Part shown: one piece after another, positions 35,915 through 44,148 of the stretch | How positions within the stretch are numbered: position 1 is the first letter of the stretch | Layout: each line of letters starts with the position of its first letter | Origin: Rhizobiales bacterium TNE-4 | GTDB taxonomy: Bacteria > Pseudomonadota > Alphaproteobacteria > Rhizobiales > Beijerinckiaceae | Reading direction: 5' to 3' | DNA: 64,000 nucleotides | Assembly (NCBI GenBank): GCA_019083985.1 | Contig: JAHRCV010000001.1 | Coordinates: 434,001 to 498,000, forward strand | The notes under the pieces: model-generated | What the model was told of the DNA's origin: nothing | The model's database searches: none | Seen by the model: the letters and a program-made list of their open reading frames with translations, nothing else | Program-made: the position numbers and the translations under genes

Positions 35915-36356
35915 CGTTTGTGACGGGGGATCTCATGGGATCACGGGCTGCCGTGAGAGCCCGATTTTAATTGCCGAAACAATGAATGTGCCATGGTGGT
36001 TTAGACGCCCGATGGCAGCCACACGCCGTGCGGGGATAGGCGGCGTAACCATCTCGCGACAAGTGCAGCCGCCACATAAACGCGGCGCGACTTTTCTGAA
36101 GTAACACCATCATCGAGCGTAAGCTTCAGCATATCGTGCGAATACCGTTTGTGCGTAGCAACTTCATGCGAAGTAAAAATATTCTGCTTTTTCATATGCG
36201 TGGTGTGTGTGGCCGATCGCAAAACGATTTATTTTTGCGTTGCACTGTGCGGCTGCGCCGGAAACGGGTCATCCATTTATGATCTTTCACAAAAAAGGCG
36301 GAACTTCATTGTATGGTTGGCATTGTTACGGTGTGGCTTTGTATAGGGAGACAGTC
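35915..36356. other. AT-richer intergenic stretch before the KGG gene
   Basis: About 440 bp without a convincing gene. A minus-strand frame at 36001-36222 (73 codons) has no clear ribosome binding site or recognisable domain. The right end holds the likely promoter of the KGG gene (36300-36324). Confidence 0.5.
36300..36324 (+). promoter_or_regulatory. Candidate EcfG-type promoter of the KGG gene
   Basis: GGAAC (36300-36304), 16 bp, then CATT (36321-36324), one mismatch from the GGAAC-N16/17-CGTT consensus. It is 32 bp before the KGG start. Plausible because the gene is a stress protein next to the phyR/ecfG locus. Confidence 0.45.
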
Positions 36357-36644
36357 ATGATGGACCAACCCAAAAAGTCGAATCGTGGTTTTGCTGCGAT
36401 GGATCCTGAAAAGCAGCGTGCAATTGCGCGCAAGGGTGGCGAGAGTGTGCCACATCACAAACGCAGTTTTGCACGAAATCACAAATTAGCTGCAATGGCT
36501 GGACGAAAGGGTGGCCAGAGCGTTGCTCCACAAGATCGGAGTTTTTCTCGCGACCATGAATTAGCAGCGGCGGCAGGTCGCAAAGGTGGTGAGGCCTCGC
36601 ATATTAATCGCGTACAAAACGATGAAAGTCGACCAGCCTCATGA
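36357..36644 (+). CDS. KGG-repeat stress-induced protein
   Basis: 95 residues from the ATG at 36357 (GGGAG upstream; a second ATG follows at once). Three K-G-G units spaced about 28-30 residues apart: ARKGGESVPHHKRSFARN, GRKGGQSVAPQDRSFSRD, GRKGGEASH. These match the KGG/con-10/YciG family of small hydrophilic stress proteins. Function at the molecular level unknown. Its position next to phyR and its candidate promoter point to the general stress response. Confidence 0.85.
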   Translation: MMDQPKKSNRGFAAMDPEKQRAIARKGGESVPHHKRSFARNHKLAAMAGRKGGQSVAPQDRSFSRDHELAAAAGRKGGEASHINRVQNDESRPAS

Positions 36645-36649
36645 TAAAA

Positions 36650-36693
36650 TTTTGAAAAAAGAGAATGGCTGCTCTCGCTAAGTAGCCATTCTC
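36650..36693 (-). terminator. Probable terminator of phyR
   Basis: Perfect 10-bp stem GAGAATGGCT/AGCCATTCTC (36661-36670 with 36684-36693), extendable by three pairs. On the minus strand it is followed by TTTTTT. It lies 174 bp after the phyR stop and may also act weakly for the KGG gene. Confidence 0.6.
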
Positions 36694-36867
36694 ATTCTGT
36701 CTGATTAAAGACGATGTAAAATATGGTTTCATCAACAGGTTTTTAGGAGAAAAACTCCTATCCTTTTCCCTTTTTATGAATCTTTGAAATTTTGTATGGG
36801 TACAAAAAGAATTGAGTAGCCGAATTTTTGTCAAAAAATTCTCATGATCTAAAAATTTATATTTTTT

Positions 36868-37680
36868 CTACATTGTAATGCGCTGCGCTCGCTGCGAGCG
36901 GCGATCAAAAAAGAGCGCTTGGCTGATCACTGCCTTCACAGTTTCGATAAGGAAAGGCTTTGTAATGAGGAAGGCGGGCTCTGGTCGGTCGCCCGTGAGG
37001 AAGCGCTCTGGGTAAGCGGTGATGAAGATCACTGGCACTTCCATCATGTCGAGAATTTCATTGACGGCTTCAAGGCCAGATGATCCGTCAGCAAGCTGGA
37101 TGTCCGCGAGAATAAGGCCAGGTTTAAAGGTTTCGATCGCTGCAATCGCTTCGCTATGCGTGCGGGCAATATCGACGACCGTGTGTCCGAGATCTTCCAC
37201 AAGTGTCTGTAGATCGAGCGCGATTAAGGGTTCATCCTCGATAATCAAGACATTGGTTTTGATCTGATCGGCAATTTCGCGTCCCGCTGTATCGATCAGG
37301 CTTTGTGCGTCGGCAATCGCACAATCGAGCGTATGGGCGATCTGTTCGATCGAGAAGCCTTCCAGCGATCGCAACAGGAACGCGATCCGCGGCCGCGGCG
37401 TTATGGCTTCAAGATTACGACGGGCGCTGACTTCGACGGACGAGGCGTGGGTGGCATCGCCTTGGGCGTTGATGGGCATGGTGCGCCATACCCCAAGCAG
37501 AAGTTTATAGAGAACAGCGCGGACATTGCGGGCCGTTGCCAAAGCGTCTGGGTCTGCGACCAACGCTTCGAGGGTTGCTTGAACATAGATGTCACCCACA
37601 CTTTGCGTGCCGGTCAGCGCGCGCGCAAACCGGCGCAGATAAGGAAGATGGGGCGCAATCGTTTCGGCGACCGATGGCAT
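36868..37680 (-). CDS. phyR: General stress response regulator PhyR
   Basis: 270 residues from the ATG at 37680 (GAGG six bases upstream); an ATG seven codons earlier is possible. An N-terminal sigma-like domain (about 1-140, HLPYLRRFARALTGTQSVGD; IAFLLRSLEGFSIEQIAHTL) is joined to a C-terminal receiver (about 143-255) with E148/D149, phospho-acceptor Asp193 in LADIQL and Lys in LITKPF. Phosphorylated PhyR binds NepR and frees EcfG. Divergent from nepR-ecfG and read from its own EcfG-type promoter. The cognate kinase is not in the window. Confidence 0.95.
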   Translation of the reverse strand: MPSVAETIAPHLPYLRRFARALTGTQSVGDIYVQATLEALVADPDALATARNVRAVLYKLLLGVWRTMPINAQGDATHASSVEVSARRNLEAITPRPRIAFLLRSLEGFSIEQIAHTLDCAIADAQSLIDTAGREIADQIKTNVLIIEDEPLIALDLQTLVEDLGHTVVDIARTHSEAIAAIETFKPGLILADIQLADGSSGLEAVNEILDMMEVPVIFITAYPERFLTGDRPEPAFLITKPFLIETVKAVISQALFFDRRSQRAQRITM

Positions 37681-37755
37681 TGGTACCTCAATCAGGGGCA
37701 TTCGGGTTCAAGGAGTCGACGATGTTTTGCAAGGATGCAGCCGGTGGACTTCAAC

Positions 37756-37781
37756 AACGGCCAAGTTCACGCAAAGGTTCC
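37756..37781 (-). promoter_or_regulatory. EcfG-type promoter of phyR
   Basis: On the minus strand: GGAAC (37781-37777), 17 bp, CGTT (37759-37756), an exact match to the EcfG consensus, 75 bp before the phyR start. Confidence 0.85.
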
Positions 37782-37801
37782 AGAGTTTCTTCCGATTGAT
37801 G

Positions 37802-37827
37802 GGAACCAGAGGCAGGGCCTTTGCGTT
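37802..37827 (+). promoter_or_regulatory. EcfG-type promoter of nepR-ecfG
   Basis: GGAAC (37802-37806), 17 bp, CGTT (37824-37827), exact consensus, 38 bp before the nepR start. It diverges from the phyR promoter with 20 bp between the two -35 elements. Confidence 0.88.
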
Positions 37828-37865
37828 AGAAAAAGCCGCCCAAACGAGGTGGCGCGGAGGGATCC

Positions 37866-38156
37866 ATGGACCAGAACAATACGACGCCAACACGGGGAGC
37901 CAAGGGCGATGCGCCTGCGAGGGCCCGCCGGCGTCCTCCGAAACATGGAGCCTCCGTTCAAATGCAGGTTCAGGATCATATTGGCCGCCAATTGCGCGCC
38001 GTTTACGACGATCTGCTCAGCCAGCCCGTGCCCGACCGTTTTCTCGAATTGCTTCAGCAACTCGACGACACTCGAAAGCCCGAAGCCAAAGCCGACTCTA
38101 AGGATGCCCCTCAGCCGGCACACCCGCAGGAGCCGCCAGCGAAGGGGTCATTATGA
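37866..38156 (+). CDS. nepR: Anti-sigma factor NepR
   Basis: 96 residues. The core IGRQLRAVYDDLLSQPVPDR and FLELLQQLD is the NepR helix pair that binds EcfG or PhyR. Disordered, charged tails on both sides, as usual. Holds EcfG inactive until PhyR is phosphorylated. Overlaps ecfG by 4 bp. Confidence 0.94.
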   Translation: MDQNNTTPTRGAKGDAPARARRRPPKHGASVQMQVQDHIGRQLRAVYDDLLSQPVPDRFLELLQQLDDTRKPEAKADSKDAPQPAHPQEPPAKGSL

Positions 38157-38713
38157 GCGCCGAGGACGTCAAGTCCGAGCTCTTGGCTGCGATCCCAAGT
38201 TTGCGTGCCTTTGCTATGTCGTTGTGCGGCAATATGGACCGTGCCGACGACCTTGTGCAGGAAACCTTGGTGAAGGCGTGGAGCAACCTCCATTCTTTCG
38301 CAGAGGGGTCGAACATGTCGGCCTGGCTCTTCACCATTTTGCGCAACCTTTTTTATTCCGAGTATCGCAAGCGACGGCGCGAAGTCGCCGATCCGGAAGG
38401 GCAGTTCGCGGCGCGTCTCGCCAGTGCGCCGGCCCAGATGGGCCATATGGATTTTCTAGATTTTAAAACCGCATTGCAGAAATTGCCGCCGGATCAGCGT
38501 GAAGCGCTGATTTTGGTCGGTGCATCGGGCCTCTCTTATGAAGAAGCCGCTGGAATTTGCGGCTGTGCGATTGGCACGATGAAAAGCCGTGTCAACCGGG
38601 CCCGCAATCGGCTGACGGAATTACTGGCGGTGCAGCCGGGGGAAGATTTTGGCGGCGAATTGCGATGGGTCGATCATGACGTCGCCCAGCCGGATCATCC
38701 CGGAGACACATGA
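38153..38713 (+). CDS. ecfG: ECF sigma factor EcfG
   Basis: 186 residues. Sigma-2 (AFAMSLCGNMDRADDLVQET, WLFTILRNLFYSEYRKRRRE) and sigma-4 (LQKLPPDQREALILVGASGL, EEAAGICGCAIGTMKSRVNR) regions, as in ECF15/EcfG. Directs RNA polymerase to GGAAC/CGTT promoters under general stress. Starts inside the nepR stop (ATGA). Confidence 0.95.
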   Translation: MSAEDVKSELLAAIPSLRAFAMSLCGNMDRADDLVQETLVKAWSNLHSFAEGSNMSAWLFTILRNLFYSEYRKRRREVADPEGQFAARLASAPAQMGHMDFLDFKTALQKLPPDQREALILVGASGLSYEEAAGICGCAIGTMKSRVNRARNRLTELLAVQPGEDFGGELRWVDHDVAQPDHPGDT

Positions 38714-38784
38714 CGACTTTGAGCTCTAAGCTTGGGCTGGCGGCTCTATAGGGCCTCGGGATGGCCAAACCGCCTACAAAATTT

Positions 38785-38861
38785 TGGTCGGAGTGGCAGG
38801 ATTTGAACCTGCGACCCCTACGTCCCGAACGTAGTGCGCTACCAGACTGCGCTACACTCCG
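38785..38861 (-). tRNA. tRNA-Pro (CGG)
   Basis: 77 nt with CCA encoded. Cloverleaf read by hand: acceptor CGGAGTG/CACTCCG, anticodon stem CTACG/CGTAG with loop TTCGGGA (anticodon CGG), T stem GCAGG/CCTGC with loop TTCAAAT. Confidence 0.95.
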
Positions 38862-39015
38862 ACATCGCAAACAAGGCCAAAACCCCGTAAGCGCGGCGAC
38901 ATATAGCCGCCAGAAGGGGGTACCGCAAGCACGAAAGCGCCCCTTGCAGCCATTCCTCCATTTTTCATTTGCCCCCCGCCTTGTCCTATGCCAAACGGCA
39001 CTCCCGGCCATTGAT

Positions 39016-39090
39016 GGGGCGTAGCCAAGCGGTAAGGCAGCGGATTTTGATTCCGCCATGCGGAGGTTCGAATCCTCCCGCCCCAGCCAC
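39016..39090 (+). tRNA. tRNA-Gln (TTG)
   Basis: 75 nt with CCA encoded. Acceptor TGGGGCG/CGCCCCA, anticodon stem GCGGA/TCCGC with loop TTTTGAT (anticodon TTG), T stem GGAGG/CCTCC with loop TTCGAAT. Confidence 0.95.
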
Positions 39091-39470
39091 CCAGTTTCCA
39101 AACACCCGAATTCCGTCGGCTCTCTGCCGAAACCGCGCTTTTGCGCTGAAGAGTGCGCGCGTTGATGCGGTGGCGATTGGGCAATCATGATCAGGCAGAT
39201 ACGAGTCTCCTGCGGACGCCGCTCTCCGCTCGAACGCCTGTCAGCGCATTCCGCAACCGCACGTTTTGATTCGTAGTGCGCATTGTGATGAGCGCCTGAA
39301 CGGATGCGCTGGCGAAAGCACCAAGCGTCAGATCAGGCAGGGTGGTGGTGTGAGGTCAGGCATAGCCGCGCGGCTCGCCAGAGCCAGAGTAGCCCCGGTT
39401 CGTCATAAGCAGGGCTGTACGGATGCCGACCTTGTCGAATAGACGTGACCCGAAGAGGTGCTTGTCACCC
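39091..39470. other. Intergenic region between tRNA-Gln and the first catabolic cluster
   Basis: About 380 bp in which I see no convincing gene or RNA. A minus-strand frame ending at 39356 is open but has no start or domain that I recognise. This is the boundary between housekeeping genes and the transporter-rich region. Confidence 0.5.
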
Positions 39471-39483
39471 TTGCATACAAGAT
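39471..39483. promoter_or_regulatory. Candidate GntR operator, regulator copy
   Basis: TTGCATACAAGAT, near-palindromic, upstream of the regulator start. It differs by one base from the site at 40303-40315 ahead of the TRAP operon, suggesting autoregulation. Confidence 0.55.
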
Positions 39484-39514
39484 CAGGTTTGATAGTCTGT
39501 CGAGAGGAGGCGTT

Positions 39515-40273
39515 GTGACAACTCAAGATGATCTGAGCCCCCTGACGAGCTTCCTGACGTCGCTTCCGATCAGCGAAGAACGGCGTAAAGGGGACCTGTC
39601 CGGTAATACGACCGCCATTTTACGCAATGAGATTGTGACAGGCGTTTTGCCGCCGGGAGCGAGGCTCAATGAACGGGAGATCTGTGAGCGCCTCAAAGTA
39701 TCACGCACGCCCGTTCGCGAGGCCATCAAGACGCTCGCACAGGAAGGCCTTATCAGCGTCCGGCCCAATCATTCGCCTGTCGTATCAGACATGGATATTG
39801 AGGAGCTGAATTCGCTGATTGACGTTGTTGCGACAATTGAAGGATTGGCTGGCCGACTAGCCGCTCAACAGATTAATGAAGCCAAAATCGCTGAATTAGG
39901 CATTCTTCATTATACGATGCTCTTGCATCACACCCGCAATGAATTGCCGGGATATTTTGACGCCAACAAGGCCTTTCATCGAAAGATCATCGAGTTTTCC
40001 GATAATAAGGTCCTCTTGTGGGTCTGGGATTTGTTGGCCCTCCGTGTGGATCGTGCACGCTTCACATCCAATCTGTGGCCGCCGCGCTGGTCTGCCGCCA
40101 TCCAAGAACATGATCTGATCATCGAAGCGCTGAAATCGGGCGACCAAGAACGTGCCGCCCAAAGCATGGCCAATCATGTCCGGAACGGGCTTTCCCTGGT
40201 GATTGCGCGCATGAAAGAGGGGCGTGCCCAGGCCAGCGCAAAGGCGATGTCCGCTTCACACGCGGCCCCTTGA
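39515..40273 (+). CDS. GntR-family regulator, FadR/FCD type (1)
   Basis: 252 residues from the GTG at 39515, chosen because AGGAGG lies just upstream; a GTG at 39458 is the longer alternative and would include the operator. Winged helix at about 40-100 (LNEREICERLKVSRTPVREA), then an FCD ligand domain with likely metal-binding His in KAFHRKI and NHVRNGL. Such regulators sense organic acids. It lies upstream of a TRAP transporter and shares an operator-like site with it. Confidence 0.88.
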   Translation: MTTQDDLSPLTSFLTSLPISEERRKGDLSGNTTAILRNEIVTGVLPPGARLNEREICERLKVSRTPVREAIKTLAQEGLISVRPNHSPVVSDMDIEELNSLIDVVATIEGLAGRLAAQQINEAKIAELGILHYTMLLHHTRNELPGYFDANKAFHRKIIEFSDNKVLLWVWDLLALRVDRARFTSNLWPPRWSAAIQEHDLIIEALKSGDQERAAQSMANHVRNGLSLVIARMKEGRAQASAKAMSASHAAP

Positions 40274-40302
40274 CGGCAGCTTCAGATTGGCCTTAGCTCA
40301 TT

Positions 40303-40315
40303 TTGTATACAAGAT
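40303..40315. promoter_or_regulatory. Candidate GntR operator ahead of TRAP operon 1
   Basis: TTGTATACAAGAT, containing the perfect 10-bp palindrome TTGTATACAA. It lies 104 bp upstream of dctP and matches 39471-39483 at 12 of 13 positions. Confidence 0.6.
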
Positions 40316-40418
40316 TGGCCGAGAGAAATGCTCGTAGCCGTCGCGGGGGAACAACCGCTCAATCTGATCCGCATTCCAAAAAGCCGGGTGAGCCGGTTGT
40401 GATCTCGGGAGAAATGAA

Positions 40419-41429
40419 ATGCCTAAGCTTTCTATGTCTCGCCGTTCAGTCCTGACAGCGGGTGTCGCTTTCGCCGTTTCGGCGCCGTCCATCATATCCG
40501 CACGCGCCGCCGTCAATCTTCGCCTCACACATCCTGCCGATGCCGCCCATCCCGTGAATATCGAGGCTGAGGCCATGGCCAAACGGATCGCTGAGCGCAC
40601 CAAGGGCGAGGTGAACATCGCCATTTTCGCCAATAACGCGTTGGGTTCTCCCACGGACACGGCACAGCAGACGCGTCTGGGTGCGATCGACATGATCCTG
40701 CTCAACCCGGCGAATATCGAGGCGATGTCCAAGACAATTGGTGTCGTCAACATTCCGTATCAGTTCGACAGCTATGAGCACGCGCACAAGACATTGGATG
40801 TGACCGGCCGTGATTGGTTGGCGGCTCAACTCCAAGCCGCTGGATTTACGTGGATCGCCAATTTCGAATGGGGCTTCCGTGCTCTCACCAATAGCCGTCG
40901 CCCTGTAAACGCGCCGGCCGATGTGCAAGGGCTCAAGCTCCGCGTGCCGCCCGAATTAGCCATCAAGGCCGCTTTTGAAGCGCTGGGTGCAACGACGCAG
41001 ACGATTGCGTTTCAGGAAGTGTACCTTGCCTTGGCGAACAAGGCCGTCGACGGTCAAGATAATCCTGTCGCCACAACTTACGCTGCAAAATTCTACGAGG
41101 CGCAAAGCAATCTTGCGCTGACGAAGCATATCTACACCTCCATCATGCTGGCCGCTAATCCCAAGGTGTGGAACGACAAGCTGACCGCGGATCAACGAAA
41201 AATCGTCTCCGAAGAAGCAACAAAGGCCGGCGCTGCGGCACGCAAAACTGTGCGCGACAATGAAGAGAAATATATCGCTGATATGCAGAAGGCCGGTATT
41301 GCGGTGACGCGACCAGATGTTGCTCCCTTCCGCGATAAAATGGGACCTGCCTATGATCAATTGCGCAAGGTCCTCGGTGAAGACACATGGACCACTTGGG
41401 CTAAGTTTGTCGCCGCTGCGCGCGCGTAA
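40419..41429 (+). CDS. dctP: TRAP transporter substrate-binding protein (1)
   Basis: 336 residues. Twin-arginine-like signal SRRSVLTAGVAFAVSAPS, then the DctP fold: RLTHPADAAHPV, LGSPTDTAQQTRLGAIDM, and the carboxylate-binding Arg region GLKLRVPPE with ALANKAVDGQDNPVAT. Periplasmic receptor for an organic acid. First gene of a P-M-Q operon, followed by a hairpin terminator before dctM. Confidence 0.92.
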   Translation: MPKLSMSRRSVLTAGVAFAVSAPSIISARAAVNLRLTHPADAAHPVNIEAEAMAKRIAERTKGEVNIAIFANNALGSPTDTAQQTRLGAIDMILLNPANIEAMSKTIGVVNIPYQFDSYEHAHKTLDVTGRDWLAAQLQAAGFTWIANFEWGFRALTNSRRPVNAPADVQGLKLRVPPELAIKAAFEALGATTQTIAFQEVYLALANKAVDGQDNPVATTYAAKFYEAQSNLALTKHIYTSIMLAANPKVWNDKLTADQRKIVSEEATKAGAAARKTVRDNEEKYIADMQKAGIAVTRPDVAPFRDKMGPAYDQLRKVLGEDTWTTWAKFVAAARA

Positions 41430-41440
41430 CTCAAGCATCA

Positions 41441-41467
41441 AGCCGAGGGCCTAGCCCTCGGCTTTTT
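41441..41467 (+). terminator. Stem-loop between dctP and dctM of TRAP 1
   Basis: Perfect 9-bp stem AGCCGAGGG/CCCTCGGCT (41441-41449 and 41455-41463) with a T-run. A partial terminator here would leave dctP expressed above the permease genes. Confidence 0.8.
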
Positions 41468-41487
41468 CGTCTGCGCCCGGTGAATCC

Positions 41488-42786
41488 ATGATCGTTACCT
41501 CGCTTCTGATTACTGTCTGCATCGCGATATTGTTTGGCATTCCAATCGCGGTGGCGCTGGGCCTGATCGCTGCGGGAACCATGGTCTTGGCCGTTGGGCC
41601 GGATCTTCTGATTATCTTCATCCAGCGCACTTATGCCGGGACGACATCCTTTCCACTGCTCGCGATTCCGTTTTTTATTCTGGCTGGGAATTTGATGAAT
41701 GCGGGTGGTACGACGGAGCGTATCTTCCGCGTTGCGCAATTATGCGTCGGCCGCATTCGCGGTGGGCTCGCCCATGTCAATGTGATCGGCAGCGTCATTT
41801 TTGCGGGCATGTCTGGTTCTGCCGTGGCCGATGCGGCCGGCTTGGGTGTCATCGAACACAAAGCAATGGTGTCGGCTGGGTATACCAGCCGCTTCTCCGC
41901 GACCATTACGGCCGTCTCGTCAACGATCGGCCCCATCATTCCGCCGAGCATACCGTTCGTCATCTATGGAAGCTTGGCAAACGTGTCCGTCGGGGCGCTG
42001 TTCTTGGCGGGGATTGTGCCTGGCCTCCTGATGGCTCTCGCCCTGATGGCGGTCATTGCCGTCGTTGCAAAGCGACAAAATCTGCCCCGTGGCGAGGCGC
42101 TGCCACCTGTGAATGTAGCGTTCCGTGTCATCTTCAACGCAGCCCCTGCCTTGATCTTGCCACCCCTTATTCTGCTGGTGATTCTTGCGGGCATTGCAAC
42201 GCCGACTGAAGCCGCGGTGGTTGCGGCCGCCTATGCGCTCGTTCTCGGCGTTGGCGTCTATCGCGAATTGAAACTCGCTGACGTTATCGACGTGTTCTGG
42301 GATAGCGCTAAGCAAACGGCTCAAGTGATGATCATCATTGCTGTGTCAGCCCCGTTTGGCTGGGTTCTCATTCAGCAACAAATCCCCAACACAATTCTCA
42401 ACGCGTTTCTCTCCTTGTCGACTGAGCCATGGGTGATCCTGCTCGTCATCAATGTGGTCTTGCTCATTCTCGGCATGTTCATTGAGGGCATTGCCATTAT
42501 GATCATCACATTTCCTGTCTTGTTGCCCGTCATGCTCAAGATCGGAATCGATCCCGTTCATTTTGGTGTCATTCTGGTTCTCAACCTGATGATTGGCCTT
42601 GTCACGCCCCCTGTGGGCCTCTGCCTCTACGTTGTGGCCGGCATAGCGAAGATATCCATTGCCGATATCACCAAGGAGCTGATGCCTTATGTTTTGGCGC
42701 TGATCTTCGTTTTGATGCTGGTCACCTACATTCCCGGACTCACCTTGTGGCTGCCGCAATTCTTTGGCTTTGGAGTGGCGCCATGA
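41488..42786 (+). CDS. dctM: TRAP transporter large permease DctM (1)
   Basis: 432 residues, about twelve membrane helices. DctM signatures: SFPLLAIPFFILAGNLMNAG, GSVIFAGMSGSAVADAAGLG, GPIIPPSIPFVIYG and the late NLMIGLVTPPVGLCLYVVAG. Forms the sodium-driven transport channel with DctQ. Its stop overlaps dctQ by 4 bp. Confidence 0.93.
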   Translation: MIVTSLLITVCIAILFGIPIAVALGLIAAGTMVLAVGPDLLIIFIQRTYAGTTSFPLLAIPFFILAGNLMNAGGTTERIFRVAQLCVGRIRGGLAHVNVIGSVIFAGMSGSAVADAAGLGVIEHKAMVSAGYTSRFSATITAVSSTIGPIIPPSIPFVIYGSLANVSVGALFLAGIVPGLLMALALMAVIAVVAKRQNLPRGEALPPVNVAFRVIFNAAPALILPPLILLVILAGIATPTEAAVVAAAYALVLGVGVYRELKLADVIDVFWDSAKQTAQVMIIIAVSAPFGWVLIQQQIPNTILNAFLSLSTEPWVILLVINVVLLILGMFIEGIAIMIITFPVLLPVMLKIGIDPVHFGVILVLNLMIGLVTPPVGLCLYVVAGIAKISIADITKELMPYVLALIFVLMLVTYIPGLTLWLPQFFGFGVAP

Positions 42787-43289
42787 TGACGATGCTTAAA
42801 ACGCTGGATCGTTATTTTGCTCTGGTTTTGAAATATGCCGCCATTGCGTGCTTCATTAGTCTTTTTATCCTGCTGGCTTTGGGCGTCATTGTCCGTAGCT
42901 TTCCGGTTTTCGTGATTTCAGGCTATGATGAAATCATCGAGCTGCTCTTTGCATGGCTCACCTTTGTGACGACAGTCGCGCTGTGGCGTGAGGGCGCGCT
43001 TTATCGGGTGACCGTAATCGAAGATGCCTTACCGGCGAGGTTTCAACCAGCTCTGGAGGTGCTGATCCAAATTTGTATGTTGACGTTTGCATTAATCCTC
43101 GTCGTCTACGGCATTCGCTTTGTCGAGATGTCAAACGAAACGACACCCTTTCTGCAAATCGATCGGATCTACTGGTATTCATCTTTGCCGATCTGCGGTG
43201 TGTTTATGGCTGTTTACAGCGCGATCGGATTAGTGCGATCTTTGCGTGGTAAGCTTGCCCTCGAGAAAAACATCACGTTGGGAAGTTGA
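42783..43289 (+). CDS. dctQ: TRAP transporter small permease DctQ (1)
   Basis: 168 residues from the ATG at 42783, which overlaps the dctM stop. Four membrane helices; DEIIELLFAWLTFVTTVALW and YWYSSLPICGVFMAVYSAIG are typical. Partner of DctM. The gene order P-M-Q differs from the TRAP 2 and TRAP 3 loci. Confidence 0.9.
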   Translation: MMTMLKTLDRYFALVLKYAAIACFISLFILLALGVIVRSFPVFVISGYDEIIELLFAWLTFVTTVALWREGALYRVTVIEDALPARFQPALEVLIQICMLTFALILVVYGIRFVEMSNETTPFLQIDRIYWYSSLPICGVFMAVYSAIGLVRSLRGKLALEKNITLGS

Positions 43290-43300
43290 AGAGGTCGGGG

Positions 43301-44065
43301 ATGCGCTTAGCAGGAAAAACTGCCATCATCACCGGAGCGGCCGGTGGTATCGGTGCCGCGACCGTTCGGCGCTTTTGCGAAGAGGGGTGCCGCGTCACCC
43401 TCGTGGACATTGATGCAGATGCGCTGCAATCAGTTATCGCGGACATCAAGTCCGATCATGCTACGGCTGATCTCATGCCCTTGGCCTTGGATGTAGGCCT
43501 TGAACCCTCCTCCAAAGCAATCGTTGATGCAACGCTCAAGCAATTTGGCTCGATTGATATTGTCGTGAACAATGCAGGTATTCGCGCCTATGAAGCATTG
43601 CATGAGGCGAAGGCCGATACGTGGCAAAAAATTCTATCAACCAATCTCTTGAGCTATGCCTATTTGAGCCGCGAGGCGCTTCCCGCTTTACGACGCGCCA
43701 AGGGCAACATTGTCAACGTCTCATCAACCCATGCGGTCAATCCACGCGCTGGGATGGGGCAATATGATGTGGCTAAAGCTGGAATTCTGTCTCTGACGCG
43801 AACGCTTGCCTTTGAGGAGGCGCCGCACCATGTGCGCGTCAATGCGGTTTGCCCGGGCTTGACCCTCACCCCGTTCCACGTTCGGCGCTTTGCTGCGCAG
43901 GGTAAATCCGAGCAGGATCTGCGCACTGAAAGAGTGGATCACAATATTCAGCGGCGCTGGGCTGACCCACGCGAAGTCGCTCATCCCATTTTATGGTTGG
44001 CGAGTGATGAGGCCAGTTTTGTGACGGCCGCGACCTTGATGGTCGATGGTGGGACACGCGTGTGA
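43301..44065 (+). CDS. Short-chain dehydrogenase/reductase in TRAP 1 cluster
   Basis: 254 residues from the ATG at 43301 (GAGG upstream). TGAAGGIGAATV cofactor loop, Asp after beta-2 (LVDIDAD) favouring NAD(H), NNAG, and catalytic Tyr/Lys in YDVAKAG. Oxidises or reduces an alcohol/ketone derived from the imported acid. It lies just after dctQ on the same strand. Confidence 0.88.
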   Translation: MRLAGKTAIITGAAGGIGAATVRRFCEEGCRVTLVDIDADALQSVIADIKSDHATADLMPLALDVGLEPSSKAIVDATLKQFGSIDIVVNNAGIRAYEALHEAKADTWQKILSTNLLSYAYLSREALPALRRAKGNIVNVSSTHAVNPRAGMGQYDVAKAGILSLTRTLAFEEAPHHVRVNAVCPGLTLTPFHVRRFAAQGKSEQDLRTERVDHNIQRRWADPREVAHPILWLASDEASFVTAATLMVDGGTRV

Positions 44066-44148
44066 TCCGTCTTCTAACGACCAGTTTTTCACCTGAGCCG
44101 TGGCCCGCACACTAATGATGTCTCTCTCCTTCATGTGGATCTGAAATC

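Noticed and set aside
36001-36222. 73-codon minus-strand frame in the AT-rich gap
   Set aside because: No ribosome binding site, no domain, unusual composition; not enough to call a gene.
36604-36834. 76-codon minus-strand frame
   Set aside because: Overlaps the KGG gene end and a terminator hairpin; AT-driven open frame.
37303-38466. 387-codon plus-strand frame
   Set aside because: Runs antisense to phyR and out of frame through nepR and ecfG, all clear genes.
38592-39188. 198-codon minus-strand frame
   Set aside because: Covers both tRNA genes and the end of ecfG.
39356-39481. Open minus-strand stretch ending ...GSGEPRGYA before a stop, possible gene remnant
   Set aside because: No start codon with a ribosome binding site, no recognisable family, and it continues antisense into the GntR gene; could be chance.
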